Part shown: positions 7,572 to 15,851 of the stretch, piece by piece
How positions within the stretch are numbered: position 1 is the stretch's first letter
Layout: each line of letters begins with the position of its first letter
DNA from: Dehalococcoidia bacterium UBA2777
Lineage (GTDB): Bacteria > Chloroflexota > Dehalococcoidia > UBA2247 > UBA2777
Assembly: GCA_002352365.1 (NCBI GenBank)
Contig: DEIJ01000171.1
Location: 1 to 32,817 of the forward strand
Reading direction: 5' to 3'
DNA length: 32,817 nucleotides
Made by a program: the position numbers and the translations under genes
The notes under the pieces: generated by a model
The model's database searches: none
What the model saw: only the letters and a program-made list of their open reading frames with translations
What the model was told of the DNA's origin: nothing

Positions 7572-8780
7572 ATGCCTGGTCCCTTAGAAGGCTATAGAGT
7601 TTTGGATTGGACAGTATTTCAGCAAGGGCCAACTGCTGCTGCATTGCTGGCGGACATGGGAGCAGATGTAATCAAGATAGAGCCACCCGCAGGTGAATCT
7701 GGTCGAGGCCTGGGTAAAATACTTGGAATGGATCTGCCCCTGAATTTTTACTATCAAAACCAGAACCGGGGCAAAAGAGGTATTGTCTTAGATATGACAA
7801 AGGAGCGAGGGAGGGGAATCCTCTACAAGCTGGTTGAGAGGTCAGATGTATTTGTTACCAATTATCGCTATGTCCTGGCAAAAAAATATGGCATAGACTA
7901 CGATAATTTGCGCCGATATAACCCCAAGCTCATCTATGCCCTCAGCACAGGCTACGGTTTGCATGGTCCTGATGCCGATCTTCCCTCGGCTGACATTGCT
8001 GGGCAGGCCAGGGGAGGGGTCATGAGCATCTCCTGTGGCACAGAGGATGGAATACCCGCCGCTATTGGAGGAGGCTTTGGTGATGAGGCTGGGGGGCTTG
8101 TCACCGCTTACGGAGTAGTATTGGCCCTCCTGGCACGGGAACGATATGGGGTGGGACAGATGGTGGAAGCTTCCTTGATGGGATCTGTAATTGAGATGTG
8201 TCGCCTTTGGCTGCAATTCTATCTCATCGGTCGTAGGTCAATGCCAGGCTCAGTATTAGGAATGACAAGGAGCAGCGCCCCCCTGTGGAACATGTACAAG
8301 TGCCAAGATGACAAGTGGCTTGTTCTCTCTGTGCTTCAGGTAGGTAAATACTGGGCTCCATTTTGTAAAGCGATGGAGATCGAAGAGCTGACAAAAGAAG
8401 AATTCACCCTTGAAAAGCTGATGTCATTTGAAGTGGCAACTGCATTTGTACTCAAGCTAAGAGAAATATTTGCCACCAAACCGAGGGATGAATGGTTAAA
8501 AGCTCTTGCCAAAGAAGAGGTACCGGCATCACCGGTCAATGAGATGGCTGATTTGGAGAATGATCCCCAGGTGATAGCCAACGAATACATAGTTGAGGTT
8601 GATGATCCTATTTATGGCAAGGTCAAGGTGCCGGGGATCCCGGCGAAGTTAAGTGAGACCCCAGGGAAGGTGAGAAGGCTTGCCCCTGAACTAGGTCAGC
8701 ATACGGAAGAGGTGCTTATGGAGGTTTTGGGCTATACCTGGGATGATCTCGCTAAATTGAGAGAAGAGGGAGTTTACTAA
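7572..8780 (+). CDS. Family III (CaiB/BaiF-type) CoA-transferase, copy 2
   Basis: The protein is 402 aa and co-linear with the gene at 3652. It has PLEGYRVLDWTVFQQGPTAA, LADMGADVIKIEPP, NQNRGKRGIVLDM, a candidate catalytic Asp at about 141 in PSADIAGQARGG, and GQHTEEVLMEVLGYTWDDL at the end. AAAGGAGG ahead of ATG 7572 fixes the start. The two paralogs flank the oxidoreductase genes in the same direction. One may load the substrate and the other recycle or release the product, or they may have different acid specificities; this is inference. The active-site neighbourhoods differ (VARSG versus QARGG), as expected for different substrates. Confidence 0.9.
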   Translation: MPGPLEGYRVLDWTVFQQGPTAAALLADMGADVIKIEPPAGESGRGLGKILGMDLPLNFYYQNQNRGKRGIVLDMTKERGRGILYKLVERSDVFVTNYRYVLAKKYGIDYDNLRRYNPKLIYALSTGYGLHGPDADLPSADIAGQARGGVMSISCGTEDGIPAAIGGGFGDEAGGLVTAYGVVLALLARERYGVGQMVEASLMGSVIEMCRLWLQFYLIGRRSMPGSVLGMTRSSAPLWNMYKCQDDKWLVLSVLQVGKYWAPFCKAMEIEELTKEEFTLEKLMSFEVATAFVLKLREIFATKPRDEWLKALAKEEVPASPVNEMADLENDPQVIANEYIVEVDDPIYGKVKVPGIPAKLSETPGKVRRLAPELGQHTEEVLMEVLGYTWDDLAKLREEGVY

Positions 8781-8787
8781 ACTAAGA

Positions 8788-8810
8788 ATAAGCGAGACAG
8801 CTTCGCTTAT
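8788..8810 (+). other. Perfect stem-loop between CoA-transferase 2 and the dehydratase genes
   Basis: ATAAGCGA (8788-8795) and TCGCTTAT (8803-8810) form a perfect 8-bp stem with a 7-nt loop, 7 nt after the CoA-transferase stop and before the ribosome site of the next gene. No T-tract follows, so it is more likely an mRNA processing or stabilising element or a weak attenuator than a terminator. Confidence 0.5.
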
Positions 8811-8834
8811 CATTTGAGAAAGGAAGGTGAAGCT

Positions 8835-9983
8835 ATGGCCGAAGAGGGTCTGGCAAAGGTAGAAAAAATCTACCAGGATCGAGGTGGTAGGGCTAAAGAA
8901 CTGAGAGCACAAGGGAAGAAAATAATCGGATGCTATTGTTGCTATGCCCCGCCGGAAATCATCACCGCTGCCGGACTTGTTCCCTACAGGATTACCGGCG
9001 ATGTGAAAGAAACTATAAGGGAGGCTGATAGCTATTTAGAGGCCATCATGTGCCCTTTCTGTCGCAACAGCTTCGATATGGCACTGCGGGGGGAATACGA
9101 TTTCCTTGATGGCTTTGTAGTGCCACATACTTGTGATAATATAGTTAAGATATATGATGTGTGGAAGTATAACCTTAAACCACCTTATTCCCACTTCATA
9201 AATGTTCCTCATACCCTATCTGCTGCATCGCTGGAGTTCTTCAAGGCAGAACTAGGCACCTTCCAGAGAAGCATAGAAAGGCTTATTGGCAGGGAAATCT
9301 CCCTCCAGCAGCTTAAGGAGTCGATCAAGCTTCACAATGAGTATAGGGCTTTAGTCAGAGAGCTGTATGAGCTGAGTAAGCCAGACCCTCCCCTCATCTC
9401 TGGCTCAGAGAGGATGAAGGTGCTCCTTGCTGGAACGAGAGTTCCAGTGGAGGAAGCTAACGAACTGCTGCGAAGCGTCATCAGTGAGGTCAAAGAGCGC
9501 CGTGATGTACCCCCCAAGAAGCCTGCCAGGGTGCTGGTTTATGGTCCTGAGATCGATGATGCACCTTTTATTGAGCTAGTCGAGGGGGTTGGAGCTAATG
9601 TGGTTATAGATGATTTGTGCGTTGGTACCAGACCCTATTGGTTTGATGTAGAAATCAATGGCGACCCTTTGGGCGCTATGGCACAAGCCTATTTGGAAAA
9701 AGTCAACTGCCCCCGCACCTACAGACCGAGAACAGCAGGCCGGAAGGAGGATCTAGACAACAGATTCGGATATATCGCCAACTTCGCTAAAGAGTATAAG
9801 GTGAATGGCATCATTCTGCTCATCCTTAATTACTGTGATAATTATGAGTTCGAGTCTGTGGAGGTTAAAGACTACCTTCAGCAGGCTGGCTTTCCTGGGC
9901 TTATCATCGAGGTTGATTACACCTTGATGAGCATCGATTGGCTGAAGACCAGAGTCCAGGCGTTTCTGGAGATGATCAGTTAG
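8835..9983 (+). CDS. 2-hydroxyacyl-CoA dehydratase / benzoyl-CoA reductase family subunit (HgdB/FldC/BcrC-like)
   Basis: The protein is 382 aa, matching the smaller chain of the radical dehydratases (HgdB, FldC) and of class I benzoyl-CoA reductases. The family opening GCYCCYAPPEIITAAGLVPY has C33, C35 and C36. It is followed by MCPFCRNSFDMAL (C73, C76), VVPHTCDNIVKIYDVW (C100), and a late NYCDNYEFES (C334). These are the kinds of cysteine positions that ligate the [4Fe-4S] cluster in this family. AGGAAGGTGAAGCT before ATG 8835 sets the start, rather than the in-frame upstream ATG at 8814. It forms a pair with the next gene, 47 nt away. Sequence alone does not separate a dehydratase from a ring reductase. 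Confidence 0.88.
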   Translation: MAEEGLAKVEKIYQDRGGRAKELRAQGKKIIGCYCCYAPPEIITAAGLVPYRITGDVKETIREADSYLEAIMCPFCRNSFDMALRGEYDFLDGFVVPHTCDNIVKIYDVWKYNLKPPYSHFINVPHTLSAASLEFFKAELGTFQRSIERLIGREISLQQLKESIKLHNEYRALVRELYELSKPDPPLISGSERMKVLLAGTRVPVEEANELLRSVISEVKERRDVPPKKPARVLVYGPEIDDAPFIELVEGVGANVVIDDLCVGTRPYWFDVEINGDPLGAMAQAYLEKVNCPRTYRPRTAGRKEDLDNRFGYIANFAKEYKVNGIILLILNYCDNYEFESVEVKDYLQQAGFPGLIIEVDYTLMSIDWLKTRVQAFLEMIS

Positions 9984-10030
9984 CAAGTGGCCAAATGGGC
10001 CTCTCAGCCTCAAAAAGGAGAGGAGGGATC

Positions 10031-11362
10031 ATGGAAGAAAAAAAGGGTGGACTATTAGCGGGGATCTATAGTAGAACGATAAAAACAACCGATGCGGCTA
10101 AAAAGGTCCGACCGCTGACTAAGAAGATCAGTCAGCAGGCTCATGAAGCTGCAGCCGAGGGGAAGCCTATAGCCTACTGCTTTATCATGAGCCTACACGA
10201 TGAGATTATAAGAGCCATGGATATAACCCCTATCTGGACTGAGAATTACGCCGCAATCACTGCCGTTAAGAGGCAGGGGGAGCGCTTTATTTCCAGTGCC
10301 CAAGGTGAGGGCTTTCCTCGTAACCTGTGCACCTATTGCACTATCCAAGAAGGATTTGACGTCATGCGTCACCAATTAGGCATGATGCCTCCTGATGCCC
10401 CCGATGGAGGCATGGAAAGGCCTACCATGATGCTGGGCACTGGCATGATGATCTGCGACCCCAGATATAAATCTTACCAAACAGCACAGCGGTACAACGA
10501 TGTTCCAGTACACGTTCATGGCTTGCTGTGGCCCGCTGCCGATGCCAACCTTGCCGAAGTTCAGGATTACTATGTTAAGTATATAGTGGAGGAACTAAGG
10601 GATTTGGTTGACTTCCTGGAGAAGCAGACAGGTAGAAAGATGGATTGGGACCGGCTGAATGAAATCATCGATCTGGCCAACAAGACCTATCAGGTGTGGT
10701 ATGATGCCTATCAGCTCAGAAAGGCAATCCCAGCCCCGATGCCTACAGAGGATGCCATGAGCACTATGGTTCCTGGTTATTTCTGGATGGGGACTCAGGA
10801 AGCCTTTGACTTTTATCAGGACCTATATAATGAGGTGAAATATCGGGTGGATAATAGAATAGGGGTGATCCCTGACGAGAAATACCGCATACTCTGGGCA
10901 GCAGGTCTTCCCCCCTGGTTTGCCCTGGCGATCCTCAACTACTTCGAGAGTTTGGGAGCAGTGTTCCCTATAGAGATCACCTATCATCCTCCGCCACCTG
11001 TGGAAATCCCATCGCATGCCAAGCATCCCTTGGAACGGCTGGCTTGGAGGTTCTTCAAGCAGTGGACCCAAAGGAATGAGGAAGCCCAAAGGCGCAGTGG
11101 GGATCCAATGGTTGAGTGGATGCTGGAGATGATTGAGGATTATAAGATAGATGGAGTACTAGCCCACCGGGCTACGACCTGTAGAACTATCCATGTGGGG
11201 CAAATCCATCAGTTGAATGTGTTAAGGGACTATGTAGATCTACCCATGCTGATCTTAGAAAGTGACATCTGTGATGTCAGTGCCTTCGATGAGGCGGGAA
11301 CCAAGGATAGGATAGATACCTTCGTTGAGACACTGGAGGTCTATAAGAAAAGAAAACAGTAG
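10031..11362 (+). CDS. 2-hydroxyacyl-CoA dehydratase / benzoyl-CoA reductase family subunit (HgdA/FldB/BcrB-like)
   Basis: The protein is 443 aa and the larger partner of the preceding gene. Family elements are AYCFIMSLHDEIIRAMDITP (C50), RNLCTYCTIQEGFDVM (C100, C103), MICDPRYKSYQ (C142), and a C-terminal LESDICDVSAFDEAG followed by a TFVETL helix. GGAGAGGAGGGATC before ATG 10031 fixes the start; an in-frame start at 9938 would overlap the previous gene and lacks a site. Members need an ATP-hydrolysing activator (HgdC, FldI or BcrAD) to inject a low-potential electron, and none is encoded in the window. The preceding ferredoxin-reducing complex could supply the electron. The hairpin just after the stop suggests the operon ends here. 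Confidence 0.88.
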   Translation: MEEKKGGLLAGIYSRTIKTTDAAKKVRPLTKKISQQAHEAAAEGKPIAYCFIMSLHDEIIRAMDITPIWTENYAAITAVKRQGERFISSAQGEGFPRNLCTYCTIQEGFDVMRHQLGMMPPDAPDGGMERPTMMLGTGMMICDPRYKSYQTAQRYNDVPVHVHGLLWPAADANLAEVQDYYVKYIVEELRDLVDFLEKQTGRKMDWDRLNEIIDLANKTYQVWYDAYQLRKAIPAPMPTEDAMSTMVPGYFWMGTQEAFDFYQDLYNEVKYRVDNRIGVIPDEKYRILWAAGLPPWFALAILNYFESLGAVFPIEITYHPPPPVEIPSHAKHPLERLAWRFFKQWTQRNEEAQRRSGDPMVEWMLEMIEDYKIDGVLAHRATTCRTIHVGQIHQLNVLRDYVDLPMLILESDICDVSAFDEAGTKDRIDTFVETLEVYKKRKQ

Positions 11363-11383
11363 GCTGGCGGTAAGCTGAAGTTG

Positions 11384-11425
11384 TAGGGCATACTTCATAA
11401 AGGGGTATGCCCTATTAATTTTTAC
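11384..11425 (+). terminator. Probable Rho-independent terminator of the catabolic operon
   Basis: TAGGGCATAC (11384-11393) and GTATGCCCTA (11405-11414) form a perfect 10-bp stem around an 11-nt loop. The run TTAATTTTTA follows. It begins 21 nt after the dehydratase stop and precedes the ligA promoter. The T-run is interrupted by AA, so termination strength is uncertain. Confidence 0.7.
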
Positions 11426-11451
11426 GGCTAAGGTTTTCCCCGTAGGACTTA

Positions 11452-11480
11452 TTGCCCCAGAGGACAATCATCATTATAAT
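11452..11480 (+). promoter_or_regulatory. Putative ligA promoter
   Basis: TTGCCC (11452-11457) and a perfect TATAAT (11475-11480) are spaced by 17 nt. A start near 11487 gives a leader of about 44 nt before the TTG start at 11531. It lies between the operon terminator and ligA. Confidence 0.6.
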
Positions 11481-11530
11481 TTAATTAGCTTGTGGGCAGG
11501 GCAATCGGGTAGTTATAGGAGTAAGTAATA

Positions 11531-13564
11531 TTGGTAGCTGCGGACAGATTGAAAGTGCGCATAGCAGAGTTACGGGCTCTGATCAATCATCATAACTATC
11601 GCTATTATGTGCTGGATAGCCCGGAGATAAGCGATGCAGAGTATGATGAGCTGATGCGAGAACTCAAGCAGTTGGAGTCAGCACATCCTGAACTTGTCAC
11701 CCCCGACTCACCCACTCAACGGGTGGGGGCAGCGCCTGTAGAAGCCTTTGGGGTAGTAGAGCACCGGGTACCTTTACTAAGCTTGGGCAACGCCTTTTCC
11801 AAGGAAGAACTTTTAGCTTGGCACAAGAGGATCTCAAACCTTTCGGGAAGTCAGCATTTCGACTTTGTCTGCGAACTCAAGCTTGATGGGCTGGCAGTAG
11901 CTTTGACCTATGTGAACGGGCTACTTGTTAGGGGGGCTACTCGAGGCGATGGCTATCGGGGTGAGGATGTGACCCAAAACCTGAGGACTATCAGGAGTAT
12001 TCCTCTCTCGGTGCGCCGTAATGATTGTCCTGCCGAGTTCGAGGCTCGGGGTGAGGTCTATCTTCCCAAGGTGAGTTTTAAGAAATTGAATGAGGAAAGA
12101 GCTAGAGGGGAGAAACCTCCTTTTGCTAATCCTAGAAATGCTGCTGCAGGATCCTTGCGCCAGCTCGATCCTCGGATCACCGCACAGCGCCCCCTGGATA
12201 TCTATATTTATGGACTGGGCTATGCCGAGGGGAAAGCAATCCCCACCAACCATTGGGAGACCATGGAATACCTCAAGTCCCTTGGATTCAAGGTCAACCC
12301 TCATAATGCTTATTGCCACAGCATAGATGAGGCTGAGGAGTATCACCTAATTTGGCAGGAGCGTAGGGAGGGTCTCCCCTATGAGGCTGACGGTGCGGTG
12401 GTCAAGGTCAATTCCTTTGAGCTTCAGCAGCAGTTAGGATTTGTAGGCCACGAGCCACGCTGGGCGATAGCTTACAAATTCCCCCCCACCCAGGCTACCA
12501 CTCGTCTCCGGGATATCGGTATTAATGTGGGGCGTACTGGCAGTCTTAACCCTTATGCTATCCTGGAGCCGGTCTTGGTAGGCGGGGTGACTATTAAGCA
12601 GGCAGCCCTACATAATGCTGAGGATATCGCCCGTAAGGATATCCGCATTGGGGATGTGGTCATCGTGCAGCGAGCTGGTGAGGTTATACCTGAGATAGTA
12701 GTGCCGGTGGCCAGTCGCCGTACCGGGCAAGAGAAAATATTTGTTATGCCTTCGCGGTGCCCGGTGTGTGGGGCTGAAGTGATAAAGCCTCCGGGTGAAG
12801 CCATGCACCGTTGCCTCAACGCCGCTTGCCCCGCCCAGGCCTTGGAACGCTTGAGGCATTTTGTCAGCCGAGGGGCGATGGACATCGATGGTGTGGGAGA
12901 GAAGCTATGTATTGCCCTGTTCAATGCTGGTCTGGTGAAGGATGTTGCCGACCTGTACTATCTCTCTGGTGAGCAACTGCTCGGTTTAGAAAGGATGGCC
13001 GAGAAAAGCGTCTCCAATGTGCTCGCTTCCATCACCAAAAGTAAGTATAGGCCTTTAGCTCGGGTTATTTTTGCCCTTGGTATACTTCATGTAGGAGAAG
13101 AGATGGCAGAACTCCTGGCGACTCACTTTGGCAGTATAGATAGATTAGCCAGAGCCACCTATGATGAACTCGTTTCCATTCCTACCATCGGGCCCAAGAT
13201 AGCCGAGAGCCTCGTTGCCTTCTTTAGGCAAGAGGAGAATAGACGCATTATTGACAAACTAAGAAAAGCCGAAGTTAAGTTAGGGGGAGAGGCATCACCA
13301 CCTAAAGGTGCGAAGCTACCTTTGGTAGGTCTGGAATTTGTTATCAGCGGAAGACTCCAGTCATTCGCTCGTCAACAGGCGGAAGCAAAGATCAAGGAGC
13401 GGGGAGGCGTAGTGGGAAGCAGCATCACCAAGAAGACATCTTACCTAGTGGTAGGTGCTGATCCTGGCTCTAAGCTCACTCGGGCTCAGGAGCTAGGTAC
13501 TAAGCTGCTTAGCGAAGGGGAATTTCTCCATCTGCTTGCAGATACTGAACATGGGGAGGTTTAA
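11531..13564 (+). CDS. ligA: NAD-dependent DNA ligase LigA
   Basis: The protein is 677 aa, full length for LigA, and seals nicks using NAD+. Domain Ia has NYRYYVLDSPEISDAEYDEL (22-41). The adenylated lysine lies in ELKLDG (K117). The OB-fold contains GRTGSLNPYAILEPV. A four-cysteine zinc finger begins CPVCGAEV and ends CLNAACPAQ. Helix-hairpin-helix repeats include TIGPKIAESL. A C-terminal BRCT domain runs from EFVISGRL to about LLSEGEFLHLL. The start is TTG 11531 with AGGAG 9-10 nt upstream. It is followed by the SDR gene after 3 nt, so they are probably co-transcribed. Confidence 0.97.
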   Translation: MVAADRLKVRIAELRALINHHNYRYYVLDSPEISDAEYDELMRELKQLESAHPELVTPDSPTQRVGAAPVEAFGVVEHRVPLLSLGNAFSKEELLAWHKRISNLSGSQHFDFVCELKLDGLAVALTYVNGLLVRGATRGDGYRGEDVTQNLRTIRSIPLSVRRNDCPAEFEARGEVYLPKVSFKKLNEERARGEKPPFANPRNAAAGSLRQLDPRITAQRPLDIYIYGLGYAEGKAIPTNHWETMEYLKSLGFKVNPHNAYCHSIDEAEEYHLIWQERREGLPYEADGAVVKVNSFELQQQLGFVGHEPRWAIAYKFPPTQATTRLRDIGINVGRTGSLNPYAILEPVLVGGVTIKQAALHNAEDIARKDIRIGDVVIVQRAGEVIPEIVVPVASRRTGQEKIFVMPSRCPVCGAEVIKPPGEAMHRCLNAACPAQALERLRHFVSRGAMDIDGVGEKLCIALFNAGLVKDVADLYYLSGEQLLGLERMAEKSVSNVLASITKSKYRPLARVIFALGILHVGEEMAELLATHFGSIDRLARATYDELVSIPTIGPKIAESLVAFFRQEENRRIIDKLRKAEVKLGGEASPPKGAKLPLVGLEFVISGRLQSFARQQAEAKIKERGGVVGSSITKKTSYLVVGADPGSKLTRAQELGTKLLSEGEFLHLLADTEHGEV

Positions 13565-13567
13565 AAT

Positions 13568-14341
13568 ATGGGCCAAAGATTAAACAATAAGGTAGCCATA
13601 GTCACCGGAGGGGGGCGGGGGATAGGCAGGGGTATTTGCCTGGCATTTGCCTCAGAGGGAGCAAATGTAGTGGTGGACGATATTGACGCCGACCCGGCTG
13701 CCGAGGTAGTCAAAGAGATTGAAAATCTGGGCGGGAAGGCAATCGCGGTTAGGGCCAATGTTCGCCACAGTGAAGAAGTAGAGGAAATGGTCAGAACCAC
13801 CCTGGATAAGTTTGGTCAAATAGATATATTAGTTAATAATGCCGGGATAACTCGAGATATGGCGATGTTTAAGATGACTCCAGATGACTGGAGTGATGTA
13901 GTAGATACCTCCCTTAAAGGAACATTTAATTGCAGCCAAGCGGTTTGCAACTGGATAGTACCTCAGGCGAGAAAGGAGCGGGAGGAGGGCAAGACACCAC
14001 CTTGCCGTAAGATAATCAATGTCACCTCAGGTGCTGGAGTTAGAGGTAATCCCGGGCAGGCCAATTACAGTGCTGCCAAGGCAGGGATTATGGGGCTGAC
14101 TAAGTCCAACGCTAAGGAGTTTGCCCGGCATAATATCCTGGTTAATGCTATCTGTCCGGTCGCCTTGACCCGGATGACACAAGACATGAAAGAGGATTTT
14201 GCCAAACGCATTCCCTTAGGTAGGATAGGTGATCCACAACAAGACATTGCCCCAGTGGTGGTATTTTTGGCCTCTGAGGAGGCCAATTACATCACTGGAC
14301 AAGTCATCCCGGTTAATGGCGGACTGGACATGGCAATCTAA
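13568..14341 (+). CDS. Short-chain dehydrogenase/reductase (FabG-like)
   Basis: The protein is 257 aa, a classical SDR. It has the cofactor motif TGGGRGIG (13-20), an NNAG motif (90-93), and catalytic S154, Y167 and K171 in NVTSGAG and YSAAK. The acidic pair in VVVDDID (about 37-38) after the second strand suggests NAD(H) rather than NADP(H). A charged insert KEREEGKTPPCRK (136-148) lies before the catalytic serine strand and is seen in 3-oxoacyl reductase-like and catabolic hydroxyacyl dehydrogenase SDRs. It starts 3 nt after ligA, with a GAGGT site inside the ligA end. The substrate is not determinable. It could serve the nearby acyl-CoA metabolism or be a housekeeping oxoacyl reductase. 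Confidence 0.9.
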   Translation: MGQRLNNKVAIVTGGGRGIGRGICLAFASEGANVVVDDIDADPAAEVVKEIENLGGKAIAVRANVRHSEEVEEMVRTTLDKFGQIDILVNNAGITRDMAMFKMTPDDWSDVVDTSLKGTFNCSQAVCNWIVPQARKEREEGKTPPCRKIINVTSGAGVRGNPGQANYSAAKAGIMGLTKSNAKEFARHNILVNAICPVALTRMTQDMKEDFAKRIPLGRIGDPQQDIAPVVVFLASEEANYITGQVIPVNGGLDMAI

Positions 14342-14408
14342 ACCACACTCAGAGAATTGCATTTTCCTGGGGCTCGATAAACTTGGCAAAGTCTCACCGG
14401 GGATAGTT

Positions 14409-14906
14409 TTAACAGGTGATTTCCATAATGACAAAGTTGTGGCCATCTCTTAGCTGAAATCCACAAGGGGCAAAACCACACTTCTCAAAACACTTCTGCG
14501 CTCTGATATTCTCCTCTAGGGTATGGAGATAAATCCTTCTCAACTTCATCTCCTCAAGCAGATAGTTCACCAAGGCGACTACTGCGTCGGTGCCATAACC
14601 TTTATCCCAATAGGCACGGTCACCGATCATGATGCCTATCTCTGTCTCTCCCTTATATTTGTTGAGGTTATAATACATGCAGTTGCCAATATGCTTGCCA
14701 TCAAGGGTTTCAATAGCAAACCCTCGCCGCTCCAAACTGAGATAGCCAAATTGTTCTGCATAGTTGAGCAAATATTCCCAAAATGGGATAGTAAGCAGCG
14801 AGCTGCCATCAAGGTAGGCAAGCTCGGCATCTTGCTTCCAGGTGTAATCGGCGGCCACATCTTTTAATTGTTTTCCGCGAAGCACCACTTTGTTTCCCCG
14901 CAGCAT
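14409..14906 (-). CDS. GNAT-family N-acetyltransferase (RimJ/RimL-like)
   Basis: The protein is 165 aa. The acetyl-CoA binding loop is DKGYGTDAV (101-109), preceded by the core strand ETEIGIMIGDRAYW. The family's later segment IRAQKCFEKCGF follows, where N-x-x-(A/S)-x-x-x-Y/F-x-K-x-G-F is typical. The ATG at 14906 is chosen because the GNAT fold begins there (MLRGNKVVLR) and it lies 4 nt after the stop of the HEAT gene. A longer in-frame reading up to 15044 only overlaps that gene. It probably acetylates a protein N-terminus or a small amine; the substrate is unknown. It is the last gene of the minus-strand run and faces the SDR gene convergently. Confidence 0.82.
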   Translation of the reverse strand: MLRGNKVVLRGKQLKDVAADYTWKQDAELAYLDGSSLLTIPFWEYLLNYAEQFGYLSLERRGFAIETLDGKHIGNCMYYNLNKYKGETEIGIMIGDRAYWDKGYGTDAVVALVNYLLEEMKLRRIYLHTLEENIRAQKCFEKCGFAPCGFQLRDGHNFVIMEITC

Positions 14907-14910
14907 GCTT

Positions 14911-15840
14911 CTACTCTCGAAATTCGATGTTGAAGGGAAGAAAATCATCTTCGAATTCTGTCTCCTCTGTAGCTTTCCTGGCCAGGGAAGAGATTTGCTC
15001 ATCGGCACTACCTGAATATGGGTGTAATAGCTGCCTTGCCTCACTCCTCCCTATCTTACCTAAAGCTTCTATAGCGGCACATCGCACTTGACTTTGGGCA
15101 TCAGCGATAAGTCTGCTAAGATGAGGCACAACCTTTTCCTCGCCTAATTCTCCACACGCTCTCACTGCTTCAACACGCACCTCAAGGTGAGGGTTAGTTA
15201 ACTCTTTTAGTAATATTGGAAGCCAATAGGGGTCTGAGTTCCGCCCCATAGCTCGAAGGGCGCTAATCTTTAGATTAAGCTCTCGGCTCCTGTAGGCGCG
15301 ATCAATAACCTCCTTAACTGGGGGCGAACTAAGTGGAGCCACTGCTTCTATAGCACAGCGGCGTAGTTCAACTCTTTCCTGGGGATTATCGATGACTGAG
15401 AATAAAGCCTCGCTGATCTTAGCTACATGCCGGAGGGGCACCTTTCGCAGCTCGGCGAGCAAGGCAAACCTACTTAGTGCACTAGCCGCAGCAGCACGAA
15501 CTGCCTCATCACTATCCTCATTAAGCATCTCAATTAGGAGCCTAATGAGGGTGCAATCTTCACATTCCCATAATCCCTCTATGCCTTTCACCCGAACGAC
15601 TGGATCATGGTCGCGAAGGCAAATCCGGAAGAGGTCATCAAAGTTAAGAGTAACATTTTTCACCGCGAGACGGATGAGTCGCCGAACAATTTGCCTGCGG
15701 CGCTTTACCTCTATTCCCTGCCATACTCCACTAAATAGCTTTAGCTCTTCTGAAGAGAGGTTAGAAAGGGCAGTCAATGTCGCCACCACCACCGGCCTGC
15801 TCGGGTTGCTCAACTCGGCAAGGCATCTCTCTACTACCAA
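14911..15840 (-). CDS. HEAT-repeat protein, function unknown
   Basis: The protein is 309 aa and almost entirely helical repeats of the HEAT/PBS-lyase type. Repeat units include HDPVVRVKGIEGLWE, DEAVRAAAASALSRFA, HLEVRVEAVRACGELGEEKV and QSQVRCAAIEALGKIGRSEA. It ends in an acidic tail (EETEFEDDFLPF). No catalytic residues, signal peptide or membrane segment is visible, so it is probably a cytoplasmic scaffold or binding protein. The start is TTG 15838-15840 with AAGGGGG upstream. It lies 11 nt after tldE and 4 nt before the GNAT gene, so it probably belongs to the tldDE transcript. Its partner is unknown. Confidence 0.85.
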   Translation of the reverse strand: MVVERCLAELSNPSRPVVVATLTALSNLSSEELKLFSGVWQGIEVKRRRQIVRRLIRLAVKNVTLNFDDLFRICLRDHDPVVRVKGIEGLWECEDCTLIRLLIEMLNEDSDEAVRAAAASALSRFALLAELRKVPLRHVAKISEALFSVIDNPQERVELRRCAIEAVAPLSSPPVKEVIDRAYRSRELNLKISALRAMGRNSDPYWLPILLKELTNPHLEVRVEAVRACGELGEEKVVPHLSRLIADAQSQVRCAAIEALGKIGRSEARQLLHPYSGSADEQISSLARKATEETEFEDDFLPFNIEFRE

Positions 15841-15851
15841 GAACGGCCCCC

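Noticed and set aside
11921..12346. Minus-strand open frame of 141 codons within ligA
   Set aside because: It is a shadow of the conserved LigA coding strand with low-complexity composition and no start signal.
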